From positions 62,001-126,000 of the forward strand of contig JABUMY010000016.1 of assembly GCA_013327885.1 (NCBI GenBank): DNA of 64,000 nt. The letters run 5' to 3'. A program made the translations under genes and the position numbers. Below, one piece after another: positions 8,468 through 16,815 of the stretch. Source of the DNA: Flavisolibacter longurius. GTDB taxonomy: Bacteria; Bacteroidota; Bacteroidia; Chitinophagales; Chitinophagaceae. Position 1 is the stretch's first letter; every line of letters begins with the position of its first letter. The notes under the pieces were generated by a model that made no database searches, was not told where the DNA came from, and saw only the letters and a list, made by a program, of their open reading frames with translations.

Positions 8468-8613
8468 TAATCTGTTTTTTTAGTGATTAGTTCTTGTATA
8501 AGATTCTCATTCCGACAGTTTTGTCAGGAGGGCGAAGATAGAAAAACGGCGTGGATTTTAATCAACGATGATGAGGGCGGTGATGGTGGAAATAAATTTG
8601 ATAGAATTAGGGG

Positions 8614-9129
8614 ATGAAAGCGTTGACAATAGAACGGCACCCCTTTGCAGCATTTGTTCCGGAAACACTGCGTTGCCTTATCCTGGGCAGCTTTCCCGGC
8701 AAAGAGCAAACCCGCGGCAGCCTGGATGAAACGGCCTGGTTTTACGGGGCACCGCTGAACCAGTTCTGGCGCATCCTGTCAAAGGCTTATGGACGGGAGC
8801 TGAAAACAAAGGCCGAAAAGCAGGCCTTGTTTGAAGAAACCGGCATTGGCATTACCGATGTTTTTAGAGCAGTGATCCGGACAGCCGGTAACAACCTGGA
8901 TGAAAACCTGCAGATCGAAGAATACAACTGGGACGTGATCACAGCAATCTTGCGAAAGCACAAACCACAGGTGTTTTGTACCAGCCGGTATGTTGAAAAG
9001 GTGTTCAAGAAACAGTTTCCGGCCTACCCGGCAGTGGATGTGTTGCCGTCGCCATCGCCGCGGTATTTTAAACTGACGATCGAACAAAAGGCAGAGATCT
9101 ACCGGCAAAAGCTGCCGCGGTTGGGTTGA
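8614..9129 (+). CDS. DNA-deoxyinosine / uracil-DNA glycosylase family protein
   Basis: Base-excision repair enzyme, most like the UDG-superfamily family 6 (hypoxanthine-DNA glycosylase). Motif A is CLILGSFPGKEQ (residues 21-32), followed by the family-typical FYGAPLNQFW and a late LPSPSPRYF motif around residue 146, corresponding to the minor-groove loop. 171 residues, full length. It is monocistronic and opposite in strand to rny and zapA. Substrate preference (hypoxanthine rather than uracil) is inferred from family resemblance. Confidence 0.85.
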   Translation: MKALTIERHPFAAFVPETLRCLILGSFPGKEQTRGSLDETAWFYGAPLNQFWRILSKAYGRELKTKAEKQALFEETGIGITDVFRAVIRTAGNNLDENLQIEEYNWDVITAILRKHKPQVFCTSRYVEKVFKKQFPAYPAVDVLPSPSPRYFKLTIEQKAEIYRQKLPRLG

Positions 9130-9137
9130 ATAATTGT

Positions 9138-9180
9138 AAACAGACCTAACAGGTTTCCAAAACCTGTTAGGTCTGTTTTA
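9138..9180 (+). terminator. CCTAACAGGT-type palindromic terminator
   Basis: A perfect 19 bp stem (9138-9156 with 9160-9178) with a three-base loop and flanking A/T runs, just after the glycosylase stop. The core CCTAACAGGT/ACCTGTTAGG recurs in the 25 bp palindrome at 36127-36177. Confidence 0.8.
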
Positions 9181-9189
9181 CGGTTAAGT

Positions 9190-9480
9190 CTAAGGCTGGA
9201 GCGCCCCGTCGATCATCTTCTCTAGCGTTTGCAAGCGACTGCTCACATTGTCCATGTTCACCTGGTTGGAGATGGCGGCATTTTGCTCAGTGGCAAACCA
9301 CACCAGCACCATCGCAATATAATCCTGCATGTCCTTGCCGGCGAAGGCGGTCTTGAATTCAACAATTTTGTCGTTGATGGTCTTTGCCGTTTTCCGCACC
9401 ACTTCCTCATCCTTTGGCTGGATGCGGATGCGATACGACCGGTCGCCGATAACGAGGTTGAGGGGAATGAGTTCTTCCAT
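9190..9480 (-). CDS. zapA: Cell division protein ZapA
   Basis: FtsZ-ring-associated protein that crosslinks protofilaments. 96 residues from MEELIPLNLVIGDRSYRIRI, then DEEVVRKTAKTIND and a C-terminal coiled coil (SNQVNMDNVSSRLQTLEKM). The start at 9480 is chosen because the upstream in-frame extension to 9546 is only translated GTGAGTGG-type repeat. It lies 80 bases downstream of the coiled-coil gene and pheT, a conserved neighbourhood. Confidence 0.9.
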   Translation of the reverse strand: MEELIPLNLVIGDRSYRIRIQPKDEEVVRKTAKTINDKIVEFKTAFAGKDMQDYIAMVLVWFATEQNAAISNQVNMDNVSSRLQTLEKMIDGALQP

Positions 9481-9556
9481 GGTAGTGAGTGGTGAGTGGT
9501 GAGTAGTGAGCAGTGATAGAGTCGCTTTGTACTCACCATTCACCACTCACCATTCA
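9481..9556. repeat. GTGAGTGG-type low-complexity inverted repeat
   Basis: Tandem GTGAGTGGT-like units (9484-9515) face CACTCACCATTC-like units (9531-9556) across a short spacer, so the RNA could fold into an imperfect hairpin directly in front of zapA. The same type occurs at 56066-56110 and, in frame, inside rsmE at 15472-15505. Confidence 0.75.
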
Positions 9557-9560
9557 CGTG

Positions 9561-9845
9561 TTACTCGCTTAAATAGGCAATTGCCCTGTCTATTTCTTTG
9601 ATGTACTGGTTCAGCTTGCGTTCAAAGGTTTTTTTGTCTTCCTCCGACATTTCGCCAGCCGCCAGTTTTAAAATGGATACCTGCTGCTGCAGTTCGTCAA
9701 TGCGGTCACGGGCAGCGGTTTCTGATTTTTGCGCCAGCGCCAGTTCTTCCTGCAGCTTTTTGTTTTCCCGCTGCAGGCGGCCCTGTTGCAACAGCAACTG
9801 CTGCACCTTTTCATACAGAACGGTAAACTGCTGGTCAACGGTCAT
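9561..9845 (-). CDS. Small coiled-coil protein between pheT and zapA
   Basis: 94 residues, almost entirely a predicted coiled coil (EKVQQLLLQQGRLQRENKKL, LAQKSETAARDRIDELQQQV), ending with KKTFERKLNQYIKEIDRAIAYL. There is no signal or membrane segment. The ATG overlaps the pheT stop by one base (TAATG), implying translational coupling. The position beside zapA suggests a ZapB-like or other division-associated structural role, but this is inference from context only. Confidence 0.8.
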   Translation of the reverse strand: MTVDQQFTVLYEKVQQLLLQQGRLQRENKKLQEELALAQKSETAARDRIDELQQQVSILKLAAGEMSEEDKKTFERKLNQYIKEIDRAIAYLSE

Positions 9846-12262
9846 TACTTGCGAATTTCAGCGCCAATGTTTTTTTCCAGGGTGCTCATGATCTTGGCCA
9901 TCCAGCTATCAATTTCCTTGTCGGTGAGGGTTTTCTCCTCGTCAAGGAACGTAAAGTTGACCGCCAGCGATTTTTTGTCCGCCCCCAGCTTTTCGCTTTC
10001 AAAAATATCAAACAGCCGCACATCCTGCAGTTGCCCGATGCGCAGTTTTTTGATCTGCTCCGGTATCTCTCCGTAGGTCATTGCTTTGGGCACCACCAGG
10101 GCCAAGTCTCTTTCCACCGCCGGGAATTTAGAGATCTCTTTGAACTGCACCTTGCGGCTGGCAACCTTCATCAGGTCATCCCAGTAAAGGTCTGCATAAA
10201 TAACCTGTTGCTTGCTGTCGAATTGCTGCGCCAGCGCTTTTTTTACCACACCGATCTCCAGCACTTTATTCCGGCCGATAAATCCTGCCAGCGAAGCATC
10301 AAAATCCTTGCTTTCGCTTTTTTCAAAACTAACCCCTTTGATGTTGAGGGCTGTGAGCAGTGCGGTAACCACACCTTTCATAAAATAGATATCGGTTGCC
10401 GGCGCCTTGTCCTTCCAGCCTGTTTCGGAAAGCTGGCCGGTGGCATAAAGACAAAGATGATTCGTTTCGTCGTATTGGCCCACGCCGCGGGTGCTGTAGG
10501 TTTTGCCGAACTCAAACAGGCGCAGGTTGTTGTTCTTACGGTTAAGGTTAAACGAAATTACTTCCAGCGCCGTTTGCAGCATGGAAGGCCGCAGCATATT
10601 CAGCTCGCTGCTTAGGTTGTTCAGCAGCTTAACGGAATTGCTTAATTCTTCTTCGGTAAAATAAGCCGCGTTGGTGATGGAGTTGGTCAGTATCTCCGAA
10701 AAACCGGCACCGGTCAAAATGCCCGATGCTTTTTCTTTCAGGCGTTCACTTTTGTCGTCTTCTTCAATAGAAGGCGTAATGGTGATAGCCGAAGGAATTT
10801 CAATGTTGTCCAGTCCATCGATGCGCAGGATCTCTTCCACCACATCGGCAGGGATGCCCACATCGGGTTTGTGATGCGGTACCTGCAGCACAAGGGCTTC
10901 TTCGGTATCGTTTACCACGGTAAACTGCAGGCTCTCTAAAATGGTGCGAACGGTTTCGCGGGGATACTGCTTGCCACTGAGCTTGCGCAGGTAAGCGTAC
11001 GGAAATACCAATTCTTTCTTTTCTACCGGTGACGGATACACGTCAATAACTTCGGAAGCAATGCTGCCGCCGGTGATTTCTTTGATGAGCATGGCAGCCC
11101 GTTTGAGAACAGTAACGGTGTTGGAGATGTCAACGCCTTTTTCAAACCGTGTAGCCGCATCGGTGCGCAAGCCATGGCGGAAAGATGTTTTGCGGATAAA
11201 TGTTGGGTTGAACCAGGCACTTTCCAGGAAAATATTGGTGGTGCCATCCGTAACACCACTGTGCAGGCCACCGAACACACCGCCAATACACATGGGTGAA
11301 CTTTCGTCGCAGATCATCAGGTCTTCGCTGTTCAGCTTGCGCTCTTTTTCATCCAGCGTGGTAAAGGGTGTGCCATCGGGAAGGGTTTTTACCACTACCT
11401 TTTTACCGCCGATCTTATCGTAATCAAAGGCATGCAGCGGCTGCCCGGTTTCGTGCTGGATAAAGTTGGTGATGTCAACAATATTATTAATGGGTCGAAG
11501 GCCGATTGCTTTCAGTCGCTCCTGCATCCATTTAGGTGAAGGACCTACGGTTACACCACTGATACATACACCGGAATAACGCTTGCAGGCTTCGGTATTT
11601 TCGATAGTAACATTTATGTCCAGCGAAGCTTGGTCAACCGCAAACGTCACTTCGGGAATCACCGGCCTGGCGTCCATTTTATCGTGGTGCGAAAGGTAAG
11701 CGCAAACATCGCGGGCCACACCCCAATGGCTCATCGCATCCATGCGGTTGGGGGTGAGTCCGATTTCGTAAACTGTATCGCTGAACGGTTTGAAATAAGC
11801 TGCCGCCGTTGTGCCCACCGGGGCATCTGCGGGTAAAACCAGGATGCCGTCATGCGAGGAACCGAGGCCAATTTCATCTTCGGCGCAGATCATGCCATGG
11901 CTTTCCACGCCGCGGATCTTGGCCACTTTCATCGTCAACGGGTCGCCGGTAGTAGGATAAATAGTAGTGCCCACCGTGGCCACCACCACTTTTTGTCCGG
12001 CGGCTACATTGGGAGCGCCACAAACCACCTGCAGGGGCTCACCGCCAACCGATACTTTTGTCACCTTTAATTTATCGGCATTGGGGTGTTGTTCTACCGC
12101 CAGCACTTCGCCCAGCACCAAGCCTTGCAACCCGCCTTTTACTTCTTCAACAGCTTCTATCTTTTCTACTTCCAGTCCGATAGAGGTCAGAATTTGGGAA
12201 AGCCGTTCGGGGTCGAGGCGCACAGGCAGGTATTCGCTTAGCCAATTATAAGAAATGGTCAT
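9845..12262 (-). CDS. pheT: Phenylalanyl-tRNA synthetase beta chain
   Basis: Non-catalytic subunit of the alpha2beta2 enzyme charging tRNA-Phe; provides editing and tRNA binding. MTISYNWLSEYLP start, EMAP-type tRNA-binding domain at about 40-150 (HPNADKLKVTKV), B3/B4 editing region, B5 domain and a C-terminal FDX-ACB domain (FPAVERDLALVV, FTFLDEEKTLTDKEID). 805 residues is full length. It heads the pheT / coiled-coil / zapA operon. pheS is not in the window. Confidence 0.97.
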   Translation of the reverse strand: MTISYNWLSEYLPVRLDPERLSQILTSIGLEVEKIEAVEEVKGGLQGLVLGEVLAVEQHPNADKLKVTKVSVGGEPLQVVCGAPNVAAGQKVVVATVGTTIYPTTGDPLTMKVAKIRGVESHGMICAEDEIGLGSSHDGILVLPADAPVGTTAAAYFKPFSDTVYEIGLTPNRMDAMSHWGVARDVCAYLSHHDKMDARPVIPEVTFAVDQASLDINVTIENTEACKRYSGVCISGVTVGPSPKWMQERLKAIGLRPINNIVDITNFIQHETGQPLHAFDYDKIGGKKVVVKTLPDGTPFTTLDEKERKLNSEDLMICDESSPMCIGGVFGGLHSGVTDGTTNIFLESAWFNPTFIRKTSFRHGLRTDAATRFEKGVDISNTVTVLKRAAMLIKEITGGSIASEVIDVYPSPVEKKELVFPYAYLRKLSGKQYPRETVRTILESLQFTVVNDTEEALVLQVPHHKPDVGIPADVVEEILRIDGLDNIEIPSAITITPSIEEDDKSERLKEKASGILTGAGFSEILTNSITNAAYFTEEELSNSVKLLNNLSSELNMLRPSMLQTALEVISFNLNRKNNNLRLFEFGKTYSTRGVGQYDETNHLCLYATGQLSETGWKDKAPATDIYFMKGVVTALLTALNIKGVSFEKSESKDFDASLAGFIGRNKVLEIGVVKKALAQQFDSKQQVIYADLYWDDLMKVASRKVQFKEISKFPAVERDLALVVPKAMTYGEIPEQIKKLRIGQLQDVRLFDIFESEKLGADKKSLAVNFTFLDEEKTLTDKEIDSWMAKIMSTLEKNIGAEIRK

Positions 12263-12297
12263 TGAGTCGCTTTTATTTAAGAGTGGGCAAAGATAAA

Positions 12298-12420
12298 GGG
12301 GTTTGGGGTTTGGCGTTTGGGAGTTAGGGGTTAGGGTTTGTAGTTTATAGTTTATGGTTTGTGGTTCGAAGTTTGAAGTTTGAGGTTCGATGTTCGAGGT
12401 TGGGGGAGTTTATGTTTGAA
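12298..12420 (+). repeat. GTTTGGGGTT/GTTTGTAGTTT-type low-complexity repeat
   Basis: A run of degenerate 7-8 base units (GTTTGGGGTTTGGCGTTTGG, then GTTAGGGGTTAGGGTTTG, GTTTATGGTTTGTGG, GTTTGAAGTTTGAGG). The reverse complement contains ACGCCAAACCCCAAAC, exactly the word found in frame inside guaA and nrdJ. Related units occur at 16281-16345 and 53578-53646. Confidence 0.8.
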
Positions 12421-13001
12421 GTATGGTTTTCTAGGTTGGGTGTATCAAGGGCGGGATTCGGGAAGACCCTTATAGAAAAATGGGAAAGGGTGATGATTAA
12501 CGCCATGGCTCCGTAGGAGCCACACCTTGGTAGAAAACAAGATGGAATCAATTCACCCGGCCCCGTAGGGGTCGAACAACAGAAAAAAGGGTATCAATGG
12601 TAAATGTTTGTTCTTCACTCTGAAGGAGTACCGAATTTCTTGAAATGTTTGATAGCGTAGAATCTACTAAGAAGGGGCTACATGTTTCTGAACTACAGAG
12701 GCACTGAGAACACAGGGTGTCACTGTGTTTCACCCTGTCCTCCTGTCTCTGTGATTTGATAAAAAAGCCGAATAGCATTACCAGCCGTACACGAGTGCGA
12801 CGCAAGGGACGATCCACATAGACCCTTCTGCCGGTAACCCAAAAATAATTATCAACATTAGCGGATTGCATTATTTATCTCTTGAAAATCAATTGCTTCA
12901 GGGAGCAAAAAACCGCGGCAGCTTGTAAAATCAGCAAAAGCCTCTTTTTTTCGTCTGCCGCCAGTCACCAAAAAAAGCCGCCTTTTTTTGCGCACAAAAA
13001 C

Positions 13002-13094
13002 TTGTGCACAACTGCCCGGCGAATGCTAAAAAAATTGGAATTTTGTGGATTGCATTGATGCCAATGTGAATAGAGGCGGCAAACCTGTTGATAA
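13002..13094. promoter_or_regulatory. Cluster of DnaA-box-like words upstream of dnaB
   Basis: TTGTGCACAA (13002-13011), TGTGGATTG (13044-13052) and TGTTGATAA (13086-13094) resemble the consensus TGTGGATAA or its complement; the last differs at one base. They could mark DnaA control of dnaB or chance matches; no AT-rich unwinding region is obvious. Confidence 0.25.
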
Positions 13095-13270
13095 CCTGTG
13101 CAGAGCGTTGGGGATTAATATTGTTGATCCCAAACCAATAGGCAGGAGGGGAACCGCTTACATTCGTTGACTGACTTTCGGAAACGTACGGAGACAATCC
13201 ACTACCATAAATCTCAAGGCTGTACAAATCCACGGGTCGTTGATGCGCTATCAATGCTAAACAAACGTGT

Positions 13271-14818
13271 ATGGATTTAACTAACCTCAACCGCGATAAG
13301 AAAAGAGGCCGCAAAGCACCGCTAGACCTAAGCACCATGGTGTATGGCAAAGTGCCACCCCAGGCCCGCGACCTCGAAGAAGCTGTACTGGGTGCAATGA
13401 TGCTGGAAAAAGGCGCCTTTGACGTGGTGGCCGAGATCCTGAAATCGGAATGCTTTTACGTAGATGCTCACCAGCGTATTTTCCGGGCCATGAAAAGCCT
13501 GTCGGGCAAAAGCCAGCCGATTGACATGCTAACGGTGGTGGAGGAACTTCGCTCCAACGAAGAACTGGACATTGTTGGCGGACCATATTACGTAACCAAG
13601 CTAACCAACGCCGTTACCTCGTCGGCCCACATCGAAGCTCACTCCCGGATCATCCTGCAGAAATTTATCCAGCGGGAACTGATCCGCATCAGCGGCGAGA
13701 TCATTTCCGATGCGTATGAAGACAGCACGGATGTATTTGACCTGCTGGACGACGCCGAAAGCAAAATTTACAAGGTAACGTCCGAGCACCTGCGCAACAG
13801 CGTGGAAACGATTGACGCAGTATTGGTGAAAACCATCCAGCGGATCGAGGACATGCGCAACCGTAACGAGGAAATTACGGGTGTGCCCAGCGGCTTTGCG
13901 CACCTGGATAAGATCACCTACGGCTGGCAGAACACGGACCTTGTTATCTTGGCCGCCCGTCCCTCTGTGGGTAAAACGGCCTTTGCGCTGAACCTGGCCC
14001 GCAACGCGGCGCTGCATCCTACCAAGCCCACGCCGGTAGCGGTGTTCTCGCTGGAGATGAGTGCAGCGCAGTTGGTACAGCGGATCCTTTCGGCCGAAAG
14101 CGAGATCCACCTCGAAAAAATTGCCCGTGGTAAAATGGAAGATTACGAGATGGAGCAATTGTACAAACGCGGTATCCAGCGACTGGCCGATGCCAAGCTC
14201 TTTATCGACGATACGGCCGCCCTCAACATCTTTGAGCTGCGTGCCAAGTGCCGCCGCCTGAAAAATGCACACAACATTGGCCTTATCATCATCGACTACC
14301 TGCAGCTCATGAGCGGTACCGGTGAAGGAAAAAATACAAACCGCGAACAGGAGATCTCCAACATCTCCCGGTCATTAAAAGCCCTGGCGAAAGAACTGCA
14401 GGTGCCGGTGATTGCACTCTCGCAGTTAAGCCGCGAGGTGGAAAAACGGAAAGACGGTAACAAAATGCCGCAGCTTTCGGATCTGCGGGAATCGGGTGCC
14501 ATCGAACAGGATGCCGACATGGTTTGCTTTATCTACCGCCCCGAATACCACGAGATCAACCAGAACGAAATGGGCGAAAGCGTAAAAGGGGAAACCCACC
14601 TCCGTATCGCCAAACACCGGAACGGTTCGCTGGAAAACCTGAAGTTTCGTGCCCGCCTGGAGATCCAGCGGTTTTTTGAAGACAACGGCGATGATTTTGG
14701 TGGCGGTGGCTTTACCATGCCGCCTAACTGGAAGCCGGTAACCGATACGGATGGCCCCAAGCTTTACATCCAAACCGGTAGCAAGATGAATGACATGGAT
14801 GACGATGATCCTTTTTAA
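13271..14818 (+). CDS. dnaB: Replicative DNA helicase
   Basis: Hexameric 5'-3' helicase of the replication fork. The N-terminal domain (PPQARDLEEAVLGAMML, FYVDAHQRIF) is followed by a RecA-like domain with Walker A ARPSVGKTAFALN (around residue 235), VFSLEMSAAQLVQR, Walker B LIIIDYLQLM and SDLRESGAIEQDAD. 515 residues, with an acidic C-terminus (MNDMDDDDPF). No intein is present. Monocistronic with a terminator 20 bases downstream. Confidence 0.97.
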   Translation: MDLTNLNRDKKRGRKAPLDLSTMVYGKVPPQARDLEEAVLGAMMLEKGAFDVVAEILKSECFYVDAHQRIFRAMKSLSGKSQPIDMLTVVEELRSNEELDIVGGPYYVTKLTNAVTSSAHIEAHSRIILQKFIQRELIRISGEIISDAYEDSTDVFDLLDDAESKIYKVTSEHLRNSVETIDAVLVKTIQRIEDMRNRNEEITGVPSGFAHLDKITYGWQNTDLVILAARPSVGKTAFALNLARNAALHPTKPTPVAVFSLEMSAAQLVQRILSAESEIHLEKIARGKMEDYEMEQLYKRGIQRLADAKLFIDDTAALNIFELRAKCRRLKNAHNIGLIIIDYLQLMSGTGEGKNTNREQEISNISRSLKALAKELQVPVIALSQLSREVEKRKDGNKMPQLSDLRESGAIEQDADMVCFIYRPEYHEINQNEMGESVKGETHLRIAKHRNGSLENLKFRARLEIQRFFEDNGDDFGGGGFTMPPNWKPVTDTDGPKLYIQTGSKMNDMDDDDPF

Positions 14819-14838
14819 GGATTAACAATAGCATGAAT

Positions 14839-14885
14839 AAAGGAGATGAAAAAGAGTGATGCCACTTCTTTCATCTCCTTTTCTC
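14839..14885 (+). terminator. dnaB terminator
   Basis: AAAGGAGATGAAA (14839-) pairs with TTTCATCTCCTTT (to 14881), with an additional imperfect upper stem and a four-base loop, followed by a T-rich tail. Confidence 0.8.
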
Positions 14886-14907
14886 TTTGTAGGCATGGCC
14901 TGCATTG

Positions 14908-14936
14908 TTTGTAATTCACCTCTTAGCGTAGTTTCG
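14908..14936 (+). promoter_or_regulatory. Possible rsmE promoter
   Basis: TTTG at 14908-14911 and TAGTTTCG at 14929-14936 resemble the Bacteroidota promoter elements, although the 17-base spacer is short. The transcript would start almost at the ATG (14941), giving a near-leaderless mRNA. Confidence 0.3.
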
Positions 14937-14940
14937 CAGC

Positions 14941-15669
14941 ATGGCACTTCCTTATTTTTTTGTTGATGGTTTAGCGGAGAAGACGATCCGGTTGGATGAG
15001 GACACATCAAAGCATGCCATCGGCGTACTGCGCATGGAAAGGGGGGAAGAAATACTTCTTACCGATGGAAGGGGCAGCAAGGCCAGGGCAGCCATTGTTG
15101 ATGATAACCGCAAACGCTGCCTGGTGGAAATCCTTTCTGTAGAGAAAGAAGAAGTGCAATCGCCGCAGGTCACCATTGCAATTTCCATTGTAAAAAATGC
15201 CTCCCGCTTTGAATGGTTTTTAGAAAAAGCCACCGAGATTGGCGTAACAGAAATCGTCCCACTGCTTTGCGATCGAACCGAAAAAGAAAAATTCCGCTAC
15301 GACAGGATGCAGGGAATTTTAGTGAGTGCCATGCTGCAGTCGCAGCAAACCTGGCTGCCCGTTTTACATCAACCCACTGCTTTTACAGAAGTAATAAAGA
15401 GCAGCACACAAGAGCAAAAGTTCATCGCCCATTGCCTCCCCGATCAAAAGCAGCAATTGGGTGCATACATGACTCACCACTCGCCACTCACTACTTACCA
15501 TTCATCGATCATCCTCATTGGTCCCGAAGGTGATTTTACCCCTGCTGAAATTAGTACGGCATTGGCGCAACAGTTTCTCCCCGTTGCGCTTGGCAATACA
15601 AGACTGCGCACCGAAACCGCCGGCATCGTGGCGGCAACTATTTTAAAGAATTCGTTTACTGGGGCGTGA
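14941..15669 (+). CDS. rsmE: 16S rRNA (uracil1498-N3)-methyltransferase
   Basis: SAM-dependent SPOUT methyltransferase modifying U1498 of 16S rRNA. N-terminal PUA-like part (HAIGVLRMERGEEILLTDG), then the knotted domain with EWFLEKATEIGVTEIVPL, LIGPEGDFTPAEI and the C-terminal LPVALGNTRLRTETAG. 242 residues. Residues 178-189 (THHSPLTTYHSS) are encoded by a CACTCACC-type low-complexity repeat that lies just before the SAM-binding LIGPEGDF loop. The TGA stop directly abuts the pyrD stop on the other strand. Confidence 0.95.
   Translation: MALPYFFVDGLAEKTIRLDEDTSKHAIGVLRMERGEEILLTDGRGSKARAAIVDDNRKRCLVEILSVEKEEVQSPQVTIAISIVKNASRFEWFLEKATEIGVTEIVPLLCDRTEKEKFRYDRMQGILVSAMLQSQQTWLPVLHQPTAFTEVIKSSTQEQKFIAHCLPDQKQQLGAYMTHHSPLTTYHSSIILIGPEGDFTPAEISTALAQQFLPVALGNTRLRTETAGIVAATILKNSFTGA
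15472..15505 (+). repeat. CACTCACC-type low-complexity repeat inside rsmE
   Basis: ACTCACCACTCGCCACTCAC continuing to TACTTACCATTC is the same kind of sequence as the intergenic repeats at 9531-9556 and 56066-56110, here read in frame without interrupting the gene. Confidence 0.75.
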
Positions 15670-16740
15670 TCAGGAAAGTCCCTTGCTGATCTTTTTTACA
15701 ATGGTTGGACCTTCGTAAATAAAGCCTGTCCATACTTCAATGAGCGAAGCGCCGGCCGCCAGTTTTGCGGCCGCATCCGCAGCGGTAAAAATGCCGCCCG
15801 AACCAATGACGGGGATGGCGCCACCGGTTTTCTGGTGAATGTATTGCAGCACTTCGGTGCTCCGTTGCGCTACCGGTTTCCCGCTCAGGCCACCGGCGCC
15901 GATGCTGGTTATTTCGGATGGATCGGTGGTAAGACCTTCGCGGCTGATGGTGGTGTTGGTAGCCACCAGTCCATCGAGGTTGATTTCCTGCGCCAGGGAA
16001 ATGACATCATCAATTTGTTCGTTGGTCAGGTCCGGAGCGATCTTCAGCAGAATGGGACGTTGCATTGAAAAGGTTTTGTTCAGTTCCTGCAGGTGCGTCA
16101 GGATCTTTCGCAGGGATTCTTTCTCCTGCAACTCACGCAAGCCCGGTGTGTTGGGCGAGCTTACATTCACCACAAAAAAATCAACAAAAGGGTGCAGGGT
16201 ACGAAAACAAATTTCGTAGTCCTTGTACGCATCTTCATTCGGAGTTAGTTTGTTTTTACCAATATTCCCGCCAATGATAAGGTTTGTAGTTTGTGGTTGT
16301 TCAACTCCAGACGCCAAACTCCTAACCCCAAACTCTTTCCGCCAACTCTTTAATCGTTTGGCAACAGCCTCCACACCATCGTTGTTAAAGCCCATGCGGT
16401 TGATAAGGGCTTTGTCCTGGGGCAAACGAAAAAGGCGCGGCTTTTCGTTGCCTTCCTGCGGCCTTGGGGTAACAGTACCAATCTCGATAAAACCAAAGCC
16501 TAGCGTTTCCAGCTCACGCAGGTAGCGGGCATTTTTGTCAAAGCCGGCGCCCAGCCCGATCCGGTTGGGAAAGCTGAGTCCAAACGCGGTAAGCGGTGTT
16601 GCGTTCACCGGTGCAAACAGCCTTTTTAACCACTTGCGCAGCGGCGGAAAGGCACAAAGCATCCGGAGGCCGTTCATCGAAAAATAGTGGGCGGTTTCGG
16701 CCGGGAGCAGGAACAGGAGGCGGCGTAATAGATGGTACAT
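15670..16740 (-). CDS. pyrD: Dihydroorotate dehydrogenase (quinone), class 2
   Basis: Membrane-associated flavoenzyme oxidising dihydroorotate to orotate in pyrimidine synthesis. N-terminal membrane-association helices (MYHLLRRLLFLLPAETAHYF), FMN-barrel motifs GLGAGFDKNA, EIGTVTPRPQEGN, INRMGFNNDG, VNVSSPNTPGLR, and GLVATNTTISREG with the class 2 catalytic serine region earlier. The start at 16740 is chosen over the longer frame because it matches the family N-terminus. A stretch of about 20 residues (KEFGVRSLASGVEQPQTTN) just before IIGGNIGKNK is encoded by repeat DNA (16281-16345) and is probably extra relative to homologues. Confidence 0.95.
   Translation of the reverse strand: MYHLLRRLLFLLPAETAHYFSMNGLRMLCAFPPLRKWLKRLFAPVNATPLTAFGLSFPNRIGLGAGFDKNARYLRELETLGFGFIEIGTVTPRPQEGNEKPRLFRLPQDKALINRMGFNNDGVEAVAKRLKSWRKEFGVRSLASGVEQPQTTNLIIGGNIGKNKLTPNEDAYKDYEICFRTLHPFVDFFVVNVSSPNTPGLRELQEKESLRKILTHLQELNKTFSMQRPILLKIAPDLTNEQIDDVISLAQEINLDGLVATNTTISREGLTTDPSEITSIGAGGLSGKPVAQRSTEVLQYIHQKTGGAIPVIGSGGIFTAADAAAKLAAGASLIEVWTGFIYEGPTIVKKISKGLS
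16281..16345 (-). repeat. GTTTGGGGTT-type repeat inside pyrD
   Basis: On the plus strand it contains GGTTTGTAGTTTGTGGTTG and, after a short gap, CCAGACGCCAAACTCCTAAC followed by CCCAAACTC. Both halves match units of the intergenic repeat at 12298-12420. It is read in frame by pyrD. Confidence 0.75.
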
Positions 16741-16815
16741 TGGCCGCGAAGATAAATTCAAATCCGGTACTGGTTTTTCTGCGCCGAAAAGCCTAATCTT
16801 GTTCAAAGACGCTTC

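Larger units (their letters stand above)
12263..13270. other. 1 kb gene-free divergent region between pheT and dnaB
   Basis: No convincing gene. From left to right it holds a GTTTGGGGTT-type repeat (12298-12420), two short palindromes (GGCTCCGTAGGAGCC at 12507-12521 and CCCCGTAGGGG at 12561-12571), a CACTGTG/ACAGGGTG-rich stretch with an inverted repeat near 12710-12742, and DnaA-box-like words at 13002-13094. The remainder presumably carries the divergent promoters; I could not place them. Confidence 0.6.

Noticed and set aside
12298-12420. Possible CRISPR array
   Set aside because: Units are 7-8 bases, degenerate and contiguous, with no spacers and no cas genes anywhere in the window.
12548-12871. 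107-codon open frame in the pheT-dnaB gap
   Set aside because: It translates palindromes and repeat DNA; no protein-like pattern or promoter.
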